From: Chlorokybus atmophyticus
Lineage: Eukaryota > Streptophyta > Chlorokybophyceae > Chlorokybales > Chlorokybaceae
DNA: 64,000 nt
Reading direction: 5' to 3'
NCBI GenBank assembly: GCA_009103225.1
Contig: RHPI01002069.1
Location: forward strand, 2,408,206 to 2,472,205
This document shows, piece after piece, positions 13,571-24,700 of the stretch. Every line of letters starts with the position of its first letter. The first letter of the stretch is position 1. The translations under genes were made by a program, and so were the position numbers. The notes below the pieces were generated by a model that had not been told where the DNA came from, searched no databases, and saw only the letters and a program-made list of their open reading frames with translations.

Positions 13571-13839
13571 GTACGGACTACGGTGGCGGCCGTGGTCGTA
13601 CGCATGCAAGCGTACGGCTATTGCACAGGTTGCGTACGATCAACCATGTTCGTGTATCGAGTTGGTACTACCAATTTGCCCAAGAAGCCACCGTACCATA
13701 TAACTTACACATGCATTTATACGGCAAGTAAAGACATGACTATTGTACCGGTAACTCATTCTGCACTACCGGGGTACCAGCACTGATCTTGCAACCCAAA
13801 ATGTAATATACTTGGTCAGCCCGATGTTTTACGTAGTAC
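13571..13839 (-). promoter_or_regulatory. Candidate copper-response region: nine GTAC cores upstream of CTR
   Basis: GTAC occurs at 13571, 13598, 13612, 13634, 13665, 13693, 13745, 13774 and 13836, starting 87 bases upstream of the CTR start codon. About one is expected by chance in 269 bases. GTAC is the core required by SBP-domain copper regulators (CRR1 in Chlamydomonas, SPL7 in Arabidopsis), and copper-transporter genes are classic targets. The motif count is seen directly; regulation is inferred. Confidence 0.55.
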
Positions 13840-15103
13840 AGCCCAATGTCTTACGCTTTTTATTACACAGGACTTTTGATTAAAACTCATGCTCTTCTCT
13901 GATACCCTTGACAGTCTGCAAAAGGTAAAACAAACCACAGGGACATCATATACATACAGAATGCGGAATGTAAGTGCAAGTGACTGATGTCGATGTGTAA
14001 TGTTATTTAACCGATGCATATCAGTTATTATAAAATGCTATTAATGTTATATCAATATCATCGAATGCCGGCGAATATTGCTACATCTTCTCTGCAAGTG
14101 CGCAAATCACAAATTATCGTACACAACACATATGTGTTTAACGCATTGCAACTAGTGGCGAGACGACCACTTTGTATATGTAATTATCAATGAACCATAA
14201 GTTATGGTTGTGGTAACGGTTTTCAGTGGTAGATGATGTCACTTGTAGCACTGTTGACATAAAAATGATATTACCATTTTATGATACATGAAGTTTAAGC
14301 TAATGTACTTGATCTGATTATCTGATGTGCGCGCCGTCATACATTGATGTTTAACACTTATGCAACAAGACAGTTGTTTGCTAAAACACCACTATCATGG
14401 ACGTGTCCATTTCACTTTGTTGACTTTATGCGAACTGCCTGACCTGCATATGCTAACATGCATCTCTTGTCTCAAATGCATGCTGCCGAACTTGCTGCTG
14501 GTGCTCGCAACCGGCTGCCTATGCTGACTCTACGCTGCCTACCTAACAAGGCTAACACATTGCACGTGCTGCCAACTAACTGCATGCAGCACATGCTACA
14601 TTCCCCCCCACCCACGCGCGCAATCCAAAGTTTAGACCGAAGACTTCGGAGGCCACAGTCAGACTTGCCCTTTTGGGCAAGGCTCCAATTGTGGCGCTGC
14701 TATTTCAGGTGGGGCGCTGCGTTTGCTCTAATACTGCTGGTTTTGCCTTGCCTTTGTAGATACCCAGCATCGCGCCATTGCTGCTCATATCATATGAGCA
14801 TGATGCTTGTTTGCTTGCTGCCATTAATAACCAACCGGTGATGTACACAGCAGATGCAAGGCGGGTTTCATGCATGCAAGGCACACTGCATTCATCACAC
14901 ACATGCAGTCAGTACATCACCACCAACACAGCACTGCGAAAAGGGAGTGCGACGTGTTATGCGCATGCATGCTGCGCGCCAATGGGAAACGACGCAGCCA
15001 CAGCAAGGTGTATGACGCAGTTGTGGGCGGAGGAGGAGGGGGAGTTCGTTGGGTTCGCTGCTGCTGCTGCTGCCTCGGCAAAGACTGGGCCGCTAACCAA
15101 CGG

Positions 15104-15312
15104 CCGTTATGCAGGTGAACGCATATGCATGTGCATGCTTACATGGCTAACGGGGTGGTAGGGGTAGTGTAGCGTGTGAGGTAGTGAATGAACCCGGTGG
15201 TCAACCTGACAATGGTGTTGTAGGTATGCGCTATGTCACTCTGCATGCTGCTGACTGTGCATGCCACTATGTGTGTGCATTGCCGTCTCGCATTGTGTGT
15301 ACAGTTTCACAT
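15104..15312 (+). repeat. Diverged dispersed repeat, copy 1 of 2
   Basis: It aligns without large gaps to 32431-32640 at roughly 90% identity by eye. The copies are about 17 kb apart on the same strand. Neither copy touches an assembly gap and they differ at scattered sites, so this looks like a real repeat, unlike the perfect duplications elsewhere. No coding signal or terminal inverted repeats were noticed. Confidence 0.75.
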
Positions 15313-15830
15313 ACGACACCACCGGGCTACATGTTGACCTACTGCTAGCCGCTAAGTATGACACTAATTATTCACCTACCCCTTTGGACATGCATGCATG
15401 GTAAGTCGCAACGGTTATTACCTGCACGCATGTGTATCCTGTTGAGCTGCAAACCCTACCAACACCACTGCTTGCTTGCTTGATTGCATGCGGTGATGTG
15501 AAATGTAGTATGCTTTAGTCACATAACTTTTATTGCACATGCAACTCTTAGAATGCCACCCACATTGTGTTTGCAATACCGTCACACGCATGATGTCCAC
15601 AAATTGTATTTCAAAAGTCACAAAAACAATTTGCCACATTATGATGTTAACAACATATAATGTGGTATAATCCATTATGATCACTATGCAACATGTTACA
15701 ACTTTCGTATATCAAACAATTATAATAGCCGTATATACACTGATAAGCCAACTTGTTTATCATAATAAAGTATTTGCACATAATTGTAACATATAAGTGG
15801 CAAGGCTGCATATATGCTATATTCTCCTAC

Positions 15831-15890
15831 CTATGGCAGCAACTTTTGCTGCCGTAGCCTAGCAGTTAAGGCGCCAATGTTACAACAATG
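15831..15890 (+). repeat. tRNA-like dispersed repeat, copy 1 (inverted relative to 18737-18799)
   Basis: About 60 bases match the reverse complement of 18737-18799 at about 78% identity, and nearly all differences are transitions. Each copy has an inner palindrome (GGCAGC...GCTGCC) followed by a stretch resembling a tRNA A box. A clear B box was not found, so this could be a decayed SINE head or a MITE fragment. Confidence 0.5.
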
Positions 15891-16334
15891 ATAAACAGCA
15901 TGATTAAGATGATAATGCATTGCGCAATGTTAATGCTGACACAACAACATTCATTACATCGCACACTCTAATATAGTGTAATGCATTGTGAAGAGCACCA
16001 CCACTTGCATCATTGTATACTTGTATATACCTCCTAATCAAAACGTCCCATACCTCATGGCATGGGCAGCTCGAATTGCACAACTATATAGGGGTAAACG
16101 TGTACAATAACCTCTCAAGTACATGTTAAGTAACATGTGAGCCACATTTAAGAAATGCAATTCATAACCACTTGTTAAAACAGCAATCTTCTCACACATA
16201 ATTATCCAATCAACTGGTCTATTTTGCTCTGTAAGATGTCTGATAATGTATCTAGTATTATAGCCATTATCATTATGCTACCAACTTGGGCGTATTGCGT
16301 GCAACATGCGTCCCTCTCAATTCACGCTACATGG

Positions 16335-18070
16335 TCACGTTGCAATTACAAGCGAGGAGTGCCGCGACAGCCTATTCAACACCGGGTGGGCGTGGAGGCT
16401 TGCAAACCATTCGGGATACTTGAATTGAGGATACTTGATGACGAACCACAATGTAGAAGCGATGGACTCCAGCGTCAGGAAGATGGAAGCAACAGCAAAG
16501 AACATTGCAATTATGTCCAGCACAACTCGGAAACCAAAGGGCCTGCACCAAAACCAGTAAGTGGAAGTCTCATGGTGTGTCCGAGGCGCACAGGCATAGG
16601 CAACAACAAAGACACGCAAGCGCGCACGCACGCGCACACATGTCACGCACGCGCACACATGTCACGCACGCGCACAGTTGCAATGCGGACTTACATGTAT
16701 TTGGCGTCAAAGGCATGAGGCAGCACACTGCCTGCTATTGATAGCAGACAAGAGGATATGGCCAGCCTGGGCAGCGCTCCCCATGCGCGCTGATGGACAA
16801 AGCAACCCATACAGGAGGAGCAGAAGGCCAGCACGAGGTAGTTGCCTTGGTGGTTGTAAACCTCCTGCGTGTTGCGTGTTGTTAACGGATGCTTTCAGTA
16901 AGGAGCGCATTATCAGTCATCTGCAAAGACATGTGTCATGCATATACACAGGCAAGCACGCACGCATGAGCAGAAGGCTCCTACCTTAACAAGGTCCGAG
17001 TTGGTCTGCCCTCCACTCATTCGGAATGCGCGGTCAAGCTCAATGACATCATAAAGGTAACTTCCATAAGGGAACTTCATCAACGTGTCAGCTTCATGCC
17101 ACGCTGCCGGTGAAACCCACACGCTGCACACGGTGCACTGCGCGCACGCAAACAAGCTTTTGAACACGCAGGCTTGATGGTTGTGGCATGGCCGTGTGCG
17201 CAGACTTGCATGGGATGAAATACACACCCTGTGGTTGGCTGCGTGGCCAGTAAAAGGACACTGCTGTGGGCCGTCGTTCTCGGGTGGAACTGGCTTGACC
17301 GCACGCGCCCATGGACGGGTCCGGAAAGCACTCTCTAGCGGCCACCATGCAATGACTGCAAACCTGTTTTGCAACATAATCAGTCAGCAGCTGTCCGTGC
17401 CAAGGACGACAAGGATGCATGGCCACTGAACATGTTGTCTGGTTACTTTGCGTGTGCGTGCGGGCGCCTGTATTTGTATGTGTGCGCGTCCGTGCGCAAT
17501 GTGCGTATGTGTGTGTGTGTGTCTACGGGTGTGTGTTGAGGCCGCAGAAGCAACCCACAGCATGTTATTGCTTACAACATGCCCGCCGTGGTGGCGCTGA
17601 GGATCAGCGCAAGGTAGAAAGCCGGGTGTCCTGCATACATGAGAGCCACAGTTATGTCAATGTGGCTCAGCCAGGCAACCATTGCTTCTGTACAATGCAT
17701 AACACAGAGCAAGCATAATCGTCTCCCTTTTACGTATCATCTACCTAACAGTGTTCTGTCCACAAGTTACATTGGCCATGCACATAGGTTTGTGCGTTCA
17801 ACACAAATTAGCAGCGCCAGCTGCAGCAGTGGCAGCTACAGTAGCGGCAGCACGCACGCACACACACATGCAGGCACGCACTCGCACGCACGCACGCACC
17901 CAACCACACAGCGCACTGCACAAATGCTGCTTACGTCTAAGAGAGAAGGGGCGGCGGTCGCTGAGGTTGGTCGCCAGCGTGACAAGCAAGGTGCAGGCGA
18001 CAAGAGCGGCTGTGCGCCATCGCAGCGCCCGCACGACAGCAATAGGGCTGATCAGCACCTGGCCCAGCAT
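16335..18070 (-). CDS. Multipass membrane protein of unknown function
   Basis: Six exons (18070-17935, 17687-17576, 17363-17228, 17137-16985, 16864-16695, 16542-16335) join in phase and give 304 aa. An in-frame TAG lies 21 bases upstream of the ATG. About five hydrophobic segments are visible: near the N-terminus (AALVACTLLVTLATNL), around residues 60-85 (ending VIAWWPLE), around 190-205 (LVLAFCSSCMGCF), around 215-235, and a long one near 250-280 (DIIAMFFAVASIFLTLES). A loop between the second and third segments holds a CTVC pair and several other cysteines, so a lumenal disulfide or metal site is possible. I do not recognise the family. The exon phases and intron quality argue for a real gene. 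The TM count is by eye. Confidence 0.65.
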
Positions 18071-18454
18071 GTCTCCTGCTTCCTCCTCCTAGTCGCCCAC
18101 CTCCTCCTCGTCCTCCTCGTCCTTCAAAAGCTGGCACACTCAGCCTAGTGCTGAGCAGATCACCACCCACCCCACCCTCACCATCAAGAACTACATTCAC
18201 CGTGATGGCTCCGTCCTGCAGCCGGATTTGGCTCAGACGCCGCTTGGCGCCCGGCGCATGCCCGACCATGCCCATGGCCTGGCCTGGCCCCGCCTAAGCT
18301 TGGCCTGGAGCTCAGCGTCGCTCCGGTGCTCGCCACTCGGCTCTGGTCGCAGCCAGCTCTCAGAAGCCGATCTGGATCTGTGCGAGCGGAGCGGCGGAGC
18401 GTGTCGGATCGATTCCGATCCAGGCAACTTTGGAGCCTCTGGGATTGCGCAGCG

Positions 18455-18501
18455 CACTTGCTTTTCACGAAGCGCAATTTGCGCTTCGTGAAAAGCAAGT
18501 G
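18455..18501. repeat. Perfect palindrome, 23-base arms, 1-base spacer
   Basis: CACTTGCTTTTCACGAAGCG... is followed by its exact inverse, forming a 47-base cruciform or hairpin. It lies about 385 bases upstream of the start of the multipass gene on the minus strand, in a GC-rich patch (18180-18480). Confidence 0.95.
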
Positions 18502-18736
18502 CCACGGTGACTCCACACATGATCGATGCATCTCATGCTTTAACATGAAATGTTTCTTTTTATGCCTTGACTTCGGGTTTTCAGCAATCCTTCGACTTCG
18601 CATGCAATAGAAAGGTACTGTTGACATATTATTGAACCGCATGTGTGGTATGAATATTGAATTATAAATGTTAACAATGCGAGTAATGATACATGCATAT
18701 GGTATGAACTGTACATGCGATATGAGGCCAGATTGA

Positions 18737-18799
18737 TGCATGCATCTGTAACACTAGCGCCTCAATCACTAAGCCATGGCAGCAAAAGTCGCTGCCATA
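18737..18799 (-). repeat. tRNA-like dispersed repeat, copy 2
   Basis: On the minus strand it contains TGGCTTAGTGATTGAGGC, which fits the pol III A-box consensus TRGCNNAGYNGG closely and resembles the 5' part of Leu/Ser tRNAs. No full cloverleaf or anticodon arm could be built. It pairs with 15831-15890. Confidence 0.5.
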
Positions 18800-19245
18800 T
18801 GTGGAGTCAAACACCTTTTACGTGTTCTATAACCACATGTGACTGATATTGTCTATGTGTCGTTTACAATTGTTGCAACACTTTAATATACAATAATCGC
18901 AACATTGGTGTCTTCATATCAGATATACCAATTATTATTATTTGTAAGTCATCAATTGGTTGGGCATGGTACGATTGTAGTTGTAGTTAACTTAAAGCTT
19001 TGCATTAAACAACGAACATACATCTCATATCACATAAGTTGTATATTCTGTGACATTGCATACGGTACATAGGGTAGCACGGTGTGTAGCGTATGCAATG
19101 ATGTAAGCAATACTAGTATCGCTCGTGGCTATAATGCACTTTGACGTTGATACCTTTACATACATGCTTATACCACAACATGATACTTGCCCATACCCAT
19201 ACCATATGCTTCAACATGTATTGCTATATAAGAAGTGTTTACAAA

Positions 19246-19303
19246 AAGCACAGTAATGTTGCGATTTTTGTGGTACCAAGAGAGTAGCAACATTACTGTG
19301 CTT
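19246..19303. repeat. Inverted repeat with perfect 17-base arms
   Basis: The arms are 19246-19262 and 19287-19303, with a 24-base loop, in intergenic AT-rich DNA. Confidence 0.9.
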
Positions 19304-19758
19304 ATGAGAGCGGCGTTGTTGGTTGACATGCTTACGACGGATGTGTGCAAATTGTACACCTACCCTTCCCGTCTCTTTGCTTGCATCCACTGCTGCATTT
19401 GCACGCGCCCGCATATCCTTGGTGTAGTGGTGGGCTAGCTGGGTTATGAGCTTGGTAACTACACCCTCCGGCCAAATTTGTAAGTGTTACTTCTCTTGCT
19501 GCGCATAGCCTGTTGTGCGGTGTCTATTGCTTCTTTCTTTTGCATCATCTGTCATACCGTATGCTTACAGTACTTTGTGCAATCAAATCACCCTACAGCT
19601 CCTTGTCGCTGGTGCATAGACATGGTAAATTGACTCAACAGATTGCACGTGACCATTCTTTACCGATCAAGTCATTGTACACACAGACTTCTTGCTTGCA
19701 GTGACCATAGCGTTTAATAGAAGCTGCCAATCTGGACCGCATTGCATTGTGTTTACAT

Positions 19759-19800
19759 GTTAACCGGCTGTACCTTCTGGTAAGGGTACAGCCGGCTAAC
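19759..19800. repeat. Inverted repeat with 16-base arms (one mismatch)
   Basis: The arms are 19759-19774 and 19785-19800, with a 10-base loop. It lies about 260 bases beyond the stop codon of the minus-strand dehydrogenase. A terminator-like role is possible but unproven. Confidence 0.8.
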
Positions 19801-20063
19801 AAGCGCTGGCAATCAAGATTGTAATCTTGCCCACACTTTCCGCTGTTGAAGATCAAACAGTACCTTATACGACTGCATGCACTTCTCGCTGCCTGCATTG
19901 ACGCCCACGTGGGCACTTCACATGTTGACTTCAGGTTGGGGAACTGAACATGCACCACATGTTCCTGGGTTGTGCAACATGACCAAGCCGGCTGTCGTCT
20001 CTCTCAAGCATGCTGATAGAATTGCGGTAGAATGGGATACAAGAGAGTGTGTATCAAAGATTG

Positions 20064-21557
20064 TCACGAACTCACTGCAAGGTCCGGGCAATGAGCTGGT
20101 TTGCCTGTTATGAGTCCCGGATGTGTCCCTAGCCCAAGTGAAGCGTCAATGACGGCTCCGCGCAGGACCCGGCCAGTTGGAGAACACAAGGTCAGCACCA
20201 ACTGCGCTATCTCTTGAGCAGCAATCATGCGTCCACCTGGCAACGATGCTGAAAACGCATTTACCTCCTCTTCAGTCATGCTGTTCAGCGTGGAGTCCTG
20301 ACGGACAATTGGTTGGTACACAGCGCAATACCAGGGCAACATGTAAACACTTTGCCACAATAGCTGTGCCAACTGACCTGGAACATTGGCGTTTCAACAG
20401 CACCTGGACAAACAGTGAATACATCAACGTTCTCCTGCGACAAACTTGCCTGCACATGCTTGCCAGGATTAGGATGTGTTGACGCGACAAATGCGTCAAT
20501 AGCAGTTTGACCAACTTGTGTACCTGCAAATGCCTGCCCAAGTACGCGATTGCAGCTTTGCTCATACCATCAGCGATCCGAAAGCCTGGGAAATGCGTGA
20601 TGCCACCGCCGACGGAGCTGATGAACACAATCTGCTCGCAAGATTGACAGCTTGTTTATGGTGTCGAGAGAACAAACCGGTGGCTCACCACAACACCTTA
20701 CAAAACATGACTGCGGTTTCCGACACCATCGCACGCATGCTTGGTAGCAGTTTCTTCTGCAACAGCAATGGCCCCAGCGCGTTCGTCGTCAACAGCGCCT
20801 CATCCTGTTGTGTTGACAAATTATGCGCTTGATGTTGTTGCTTCAACACTCTGATGGCAGTTGTGATACCTGTGAGTCTGAGTCCGCAGCAACGTGCCTA
20901 ACGGTGCCGCTGCCCAGCCCAGCATTGTGAATGACTATCTGCCGACATAGAAGTTACAGATCAAGTAATGTAGCTCGCATAACAGAATGTTGCCTAACTC
21001 ACCTCTGGTGTCCCAGGCAGGGCGGCAACCAGCCGTGTGATGCTTTCTTTGCTGCTCTGGTCAAGTTCAAACGCCTGCAGCTGCTTATCCAAAGCAAGAC
21101 AAGAGACTTGGAGCAGTGGAAAAGCGTGCATGCAACAAGTGTTGTTGAAACCTAGCTTCAGGCATGCTACTGCAAAGCCTGTAGGACAGTGCACGGATCA
21201 GCGCTGACTTACTGGTGCATTGTTGCTGCTGCTTAGCAGCTTCGCCTTCAACTCGTCTGCACGCTGCGCACCGCTCCTGTACGTGAACCAAACTTCGTCT
21301 CCCGCCCTATTTCACAGCCTCCATCAGCACAACCACACTCAATGCAAATGCGAACGCTGATTGTGCACTGAGGTTGCAAGCAGCATGCATGTTGCCCTCT
21401 CCGAATTAGGCATGGACTGAAAGAAGCCAGCCAAGCTTACTCACTCGTGGAAGGCTGCCACCAGCGCCGCCCCTATACCGCTGGACCCTCCCGTCACCAG
21501 CACACGCCTGCTTCGCCTCGCAGGAAGCTCCGCCCCCGCCGCCGCTGCTGCCGCCAT
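20064..21557 (-). CDS. Short-chain dehydrogenase/reductase (SDR) with atypical active site
   Basis: Eight exons (21557-21445, 21276-21213, 21080-21003, 20938-20870, 20804-20727, 20631-20524, 20449-20378, 20297-20064) close in phase and give 271 aa, normal for a classical SDR. Seen motifs: the cofactor loop TGGSSGIG near residue 23; the acidic ELDQSS turn; HNAG; LTTNALGP; the ISS serine; and VCPGAVETPMF after the active-site helix. Where the family has YxxxK the sequence reads DGMSK: Lys is kept but Tyr is replaced by Asp. The end of exon 5 has two possible donors (20726 chosen because it keeps the frame). Substrate is unknown. The gene starts 222 bases from the divergent branched-chain E2 gene, which may mean shared regulation. 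The 3' two-thirds is present again at 30871-31837. Confidence 0.8.
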
Positions 21558-21779
21558 GCTCAGCACAATGCATGCTTGTCGCTTGGTGTGAACGTCATTT
21601 GCTCGCGCAACAACTATGAGGCTAACGTTAGATGCTGCCGTGGCACTGACCTGCCACATCAGCACCAGAGCTTACGCTCATCCTGCGAACGCACGTGTGT
21701 ATGGAGTGTAGGCTATATCAGCTGCTTTGACAAGCGAAAGCAGGCAGTTTGTTGGGCTCGCACTGCTGCTGACGTGGGA
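21558..21779. promoter_or_regulatory. Shared head-to-head promoter interval (SDR / DBT)
   Basis: Only 222 bases separate the two divergent start codons, so both promoters must lie in or overlap this interval unless upstream exons exist. No clear TATA element was noticed. Confidence 0.5.
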
Positions 21780-24700
21780 ATGCGGCGGGTGGTGACATGG
21801 CGCCACGTGGCGCGCCTGCTGTCGGGCGTTCAAGCAGCACCACCGCCTCTGCCGGCTGAGTGGAGTCACCTTTCCTCTTGTGCAAAGAGCTTGAACGTGG
21901 CTGCAGCTTCGCCTGCTTGCAGTGCAAGTGCACTCTGGCAGGTAAGACTTCCCAATGTCTGCTTGCTTCCATTCTCATGTTGCTGATTCTGAGTCTTGGT
22001 AAGCTCCATATGCAGCTTGCTAATGGTGAACTTGTAGACATTGTGAGGTGAAGTATAAGCGCACTGCATTCGCAGAACACGGCATGCCTGTATGAGTGCA
22101 CCGGACTCAATTTGTCCCACGGGTTAATAACATCAAAAGTCCGTCAGCCTGCTTTGGATGACTTGTTACGATACCGACTTTTTTGTATAGTGCACGTACG
22201 TATGTGAAGCATTGGAGTGCGTGGCACGTTGCATGACATAGTCTGTTTGTCTTTTTTCTTTCTTAACCTGATCTCTCATATTACGTGGTACCTGAGTTCT
22301 AGCACAATTAGGTTTGATTGACGACGCTTTTCACGCGCATCTGACACACTTTCAACAAGCGTCAACGTGTTTATATTGACGTTGTTACTGATAAAAGAGG
22401 ATTATCGTACATACAAAAATCTCTTTCATGCTGAGTGCTAACCTTGAGGGCAACAGAAGCTTGGTGGGTGATGTCTCTGTGATGCAATGAACCCCCNNNN
22501 NNNNNNNNNNNNNNNNNNNNNNNNNNNNNNNNNNNNNNNNNNNNNNNNNNNNNNNNNNNNNNNNNNNNNNNNNNNNNNNNNNNNNNNNNNNNNNNNNNNN
22601 NNNNNNNNNNNNNNNNNNNNNNNNNNNNNNNNNNNNNNNNNNNNNNNNNNNNNNNNNNNNNNNNNNNNNNNNNNNNNNNNNNNNNNNNNNNNNNNNNNNN
22701 NNNNNNNNNNNNNNNNNNNNNNNNNNNNNNNNNNNNNNNNNNNNNCCCCCCCCCCCCCCCCCCCCCCTCTTCTTCTGCAAAAGGTGACAAGTTAATGCTT
22801 ATTTGAGAACAAGTTCAACCTTCCTTGCAGGTGCAAAAGCGATGCAATCCGCAAGGCCCCCGCTCGTTCGCCAGCCTGATCCCGTTCAAGCTGGCACAAA
22901 CAGGCGAGGGCATCGCTGAGTGCGAACTCATACGCTGGTTTGTGAAACCAGGCGACAAGGTGAGTGTGCACGTTGCCATGGCATTGGTACTGTCAGCTTC
23001 ACATCATCACTGCATGCTGCATTGACACAGGAGAATGGTTTGATAAGCACACTTTGTCAAATTCCCTCACCTACAATCAACTCGTGTTGATTGTAGGTGA
23101 GGGAATTTGATAAAGTATGCGAGGTGCAGTCAGACAAGGCGTCGATAGAAATCACCAGCCGCTATGCTGGCACCATTCGCGCGCTGCATCACAACACAGG
23201 AGATATTGTGAAGGTATGCTTACAGATTAGCATTGATTTGGGACTTACGCCAACATAGTTGAACTGACTTACACTTGCATGCTTGTCACAGGTTGGAGCG
23301 ACGCTGGTTGATATCGAGCCGCCGGTAACATTGGAAGCGACACAGGATCCATTGCGGGCCTCACCGGCAGCGTCATCACCTACACCGCGTGATCACTATG
23401 CAAACGAGGCGAGCGATATGCAGCCGCCGCCACCGCTGACACGCCAACAATCAGCTTCACTTGCAACCCCCGCTGTGCGCAGCATGTGTAAAGAATTGAA
23501 TGTGAATTTGGAGGTGAGGTATGGTGCTGCCTGCTACACAGGCATGGTGACTCAATGCAGTGTTTGAGTTGCTACCACACTATTTCTGTTCAGGATGTGG
23601 TAGGGACGGGTAGGGATGGGCGGATTATGAAAGAGGATGTGCTGCGCTACCGCAATGGGTTGCAACAAGCAGCAGCGGAGCGGACAGCACACGACACAAC
23701 AAGCACAGCACGTTCAACACTCAATGCACATCCACCACCCGTGTCAACGCTGCCTCCAACTCCACCACCAAGTCTACCATCCACTACAGCAGGCGAGTCA
23801 GAAGCAAGCGAACTAGCTTCTTCGCAAGCTGCGTTGTCGCTAACTCGTGCTATTGGCAGGGTTAAGTGCACCAGTGATGACTTCCGATACAGAAGTACCC
23901 CTGAGGTTGGTTGCTCTTGCTAGGGTGGAATGTGCCCTCGTACGTACACGTGGCTAGGTAAGCCTTGTGACGTAACATCCTTTCATGCATTGTTCAACAG
24001 GGGTTATGCACGCATAATGGCCAAGACTATGGCTGCATCAACGGTCATCCCGCACTTTACATTCTGTGATGAGGTACTTGTACTCAGTTGCATACCTTCA
24101 CTTGTGGTTGCACTCACGTCAGTGACACAACCAAAACTAAAATTATCAGTCACCTAGCCCACAAAAACAAACAACAAAAAGGGAAAAATACAACTGACTA
24201 CCATGCATACATGCTGCCACTGATGCAACACGCACATGGACTGACATGGGCGCAGGTACATATAAGCTCTTTTGCAAGTGTCTCAACTTAAATGAGTTGT
24301 TCCAGGTGCATGTGGACAACCTGATTGCCTTGCGAGAAGCGTTGAAAGCAGACCCCACCTTTTCCAAGTCCAAGTTGACATTCTTGCCAATCATGATTAA
24401 AGCGCTGTCAATCGCACTGCGTGCATTCCCGGGTGTGAATGCAACTGTTGACGAGGAGTGCACAAAGGTTACACACAGAGGTATTGTCAACACTCGCGCT
24501 GCGTGTGCTTGTAGCCCAGGACTCAGAACTCATCGTTCAGGTTCACACAACATTGGTGTGGCGATGGACACACCCCACGGACTTGTTGTACCCAACATTA
24601 AAGACTGCCAGTCGAAGTCGCTGCCGGAGGTAACAAGAGGTCATCTGTCTGTATGTGTTACGCCTTTAATGTTCATATTCAGGTTCAGACCTGCTGTGGT

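Larger units (their letters stand above)
13840..16334. other. Intergenic stretch with dispersed repeats
   Basis: No gene model could be supported. An open frame at 14458-14841 has low-complexity character and no recognised domain. The interval holds one copy each of two dispersed repeats (15104-15312 and 15831-15890). The part from 15480 to 16250 is AT-rich. Confidence 0.5.
18502..20063. other. Intergenic AT-rich stretch with hairpins
   Basis: No coding signal was found. It holds the second tRNA-like repeat copy (18737-18799) and two further inverted repeats (19246-19303 and 19759-19800). The part from 19819 onward is also present at 30871 in a copy that looks like an assembly duplicate. Confidence 0.5.

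Noticed and set aside
14458-14841. 127-codon plus-strand frame
   Set aside because: Low-complexity Leu/Cys/His composition, no domain, no splice partners, and it lies in repeat-bearing intergenic DNA.
15831-18799. A functional tRNA gene at the A-box-like repeats
   Set aside because: No B box, anticodon arm or acceptor stem could be folded. Kept as a tRNA-like repeat only.
20177-20482. Plus-strand frames at 20177-20482 and 31229-31534 that look like a duplicated small gene
   Set aside because: They are antisense to SDR exons, and the duplication itself is probably an assembly artefact.
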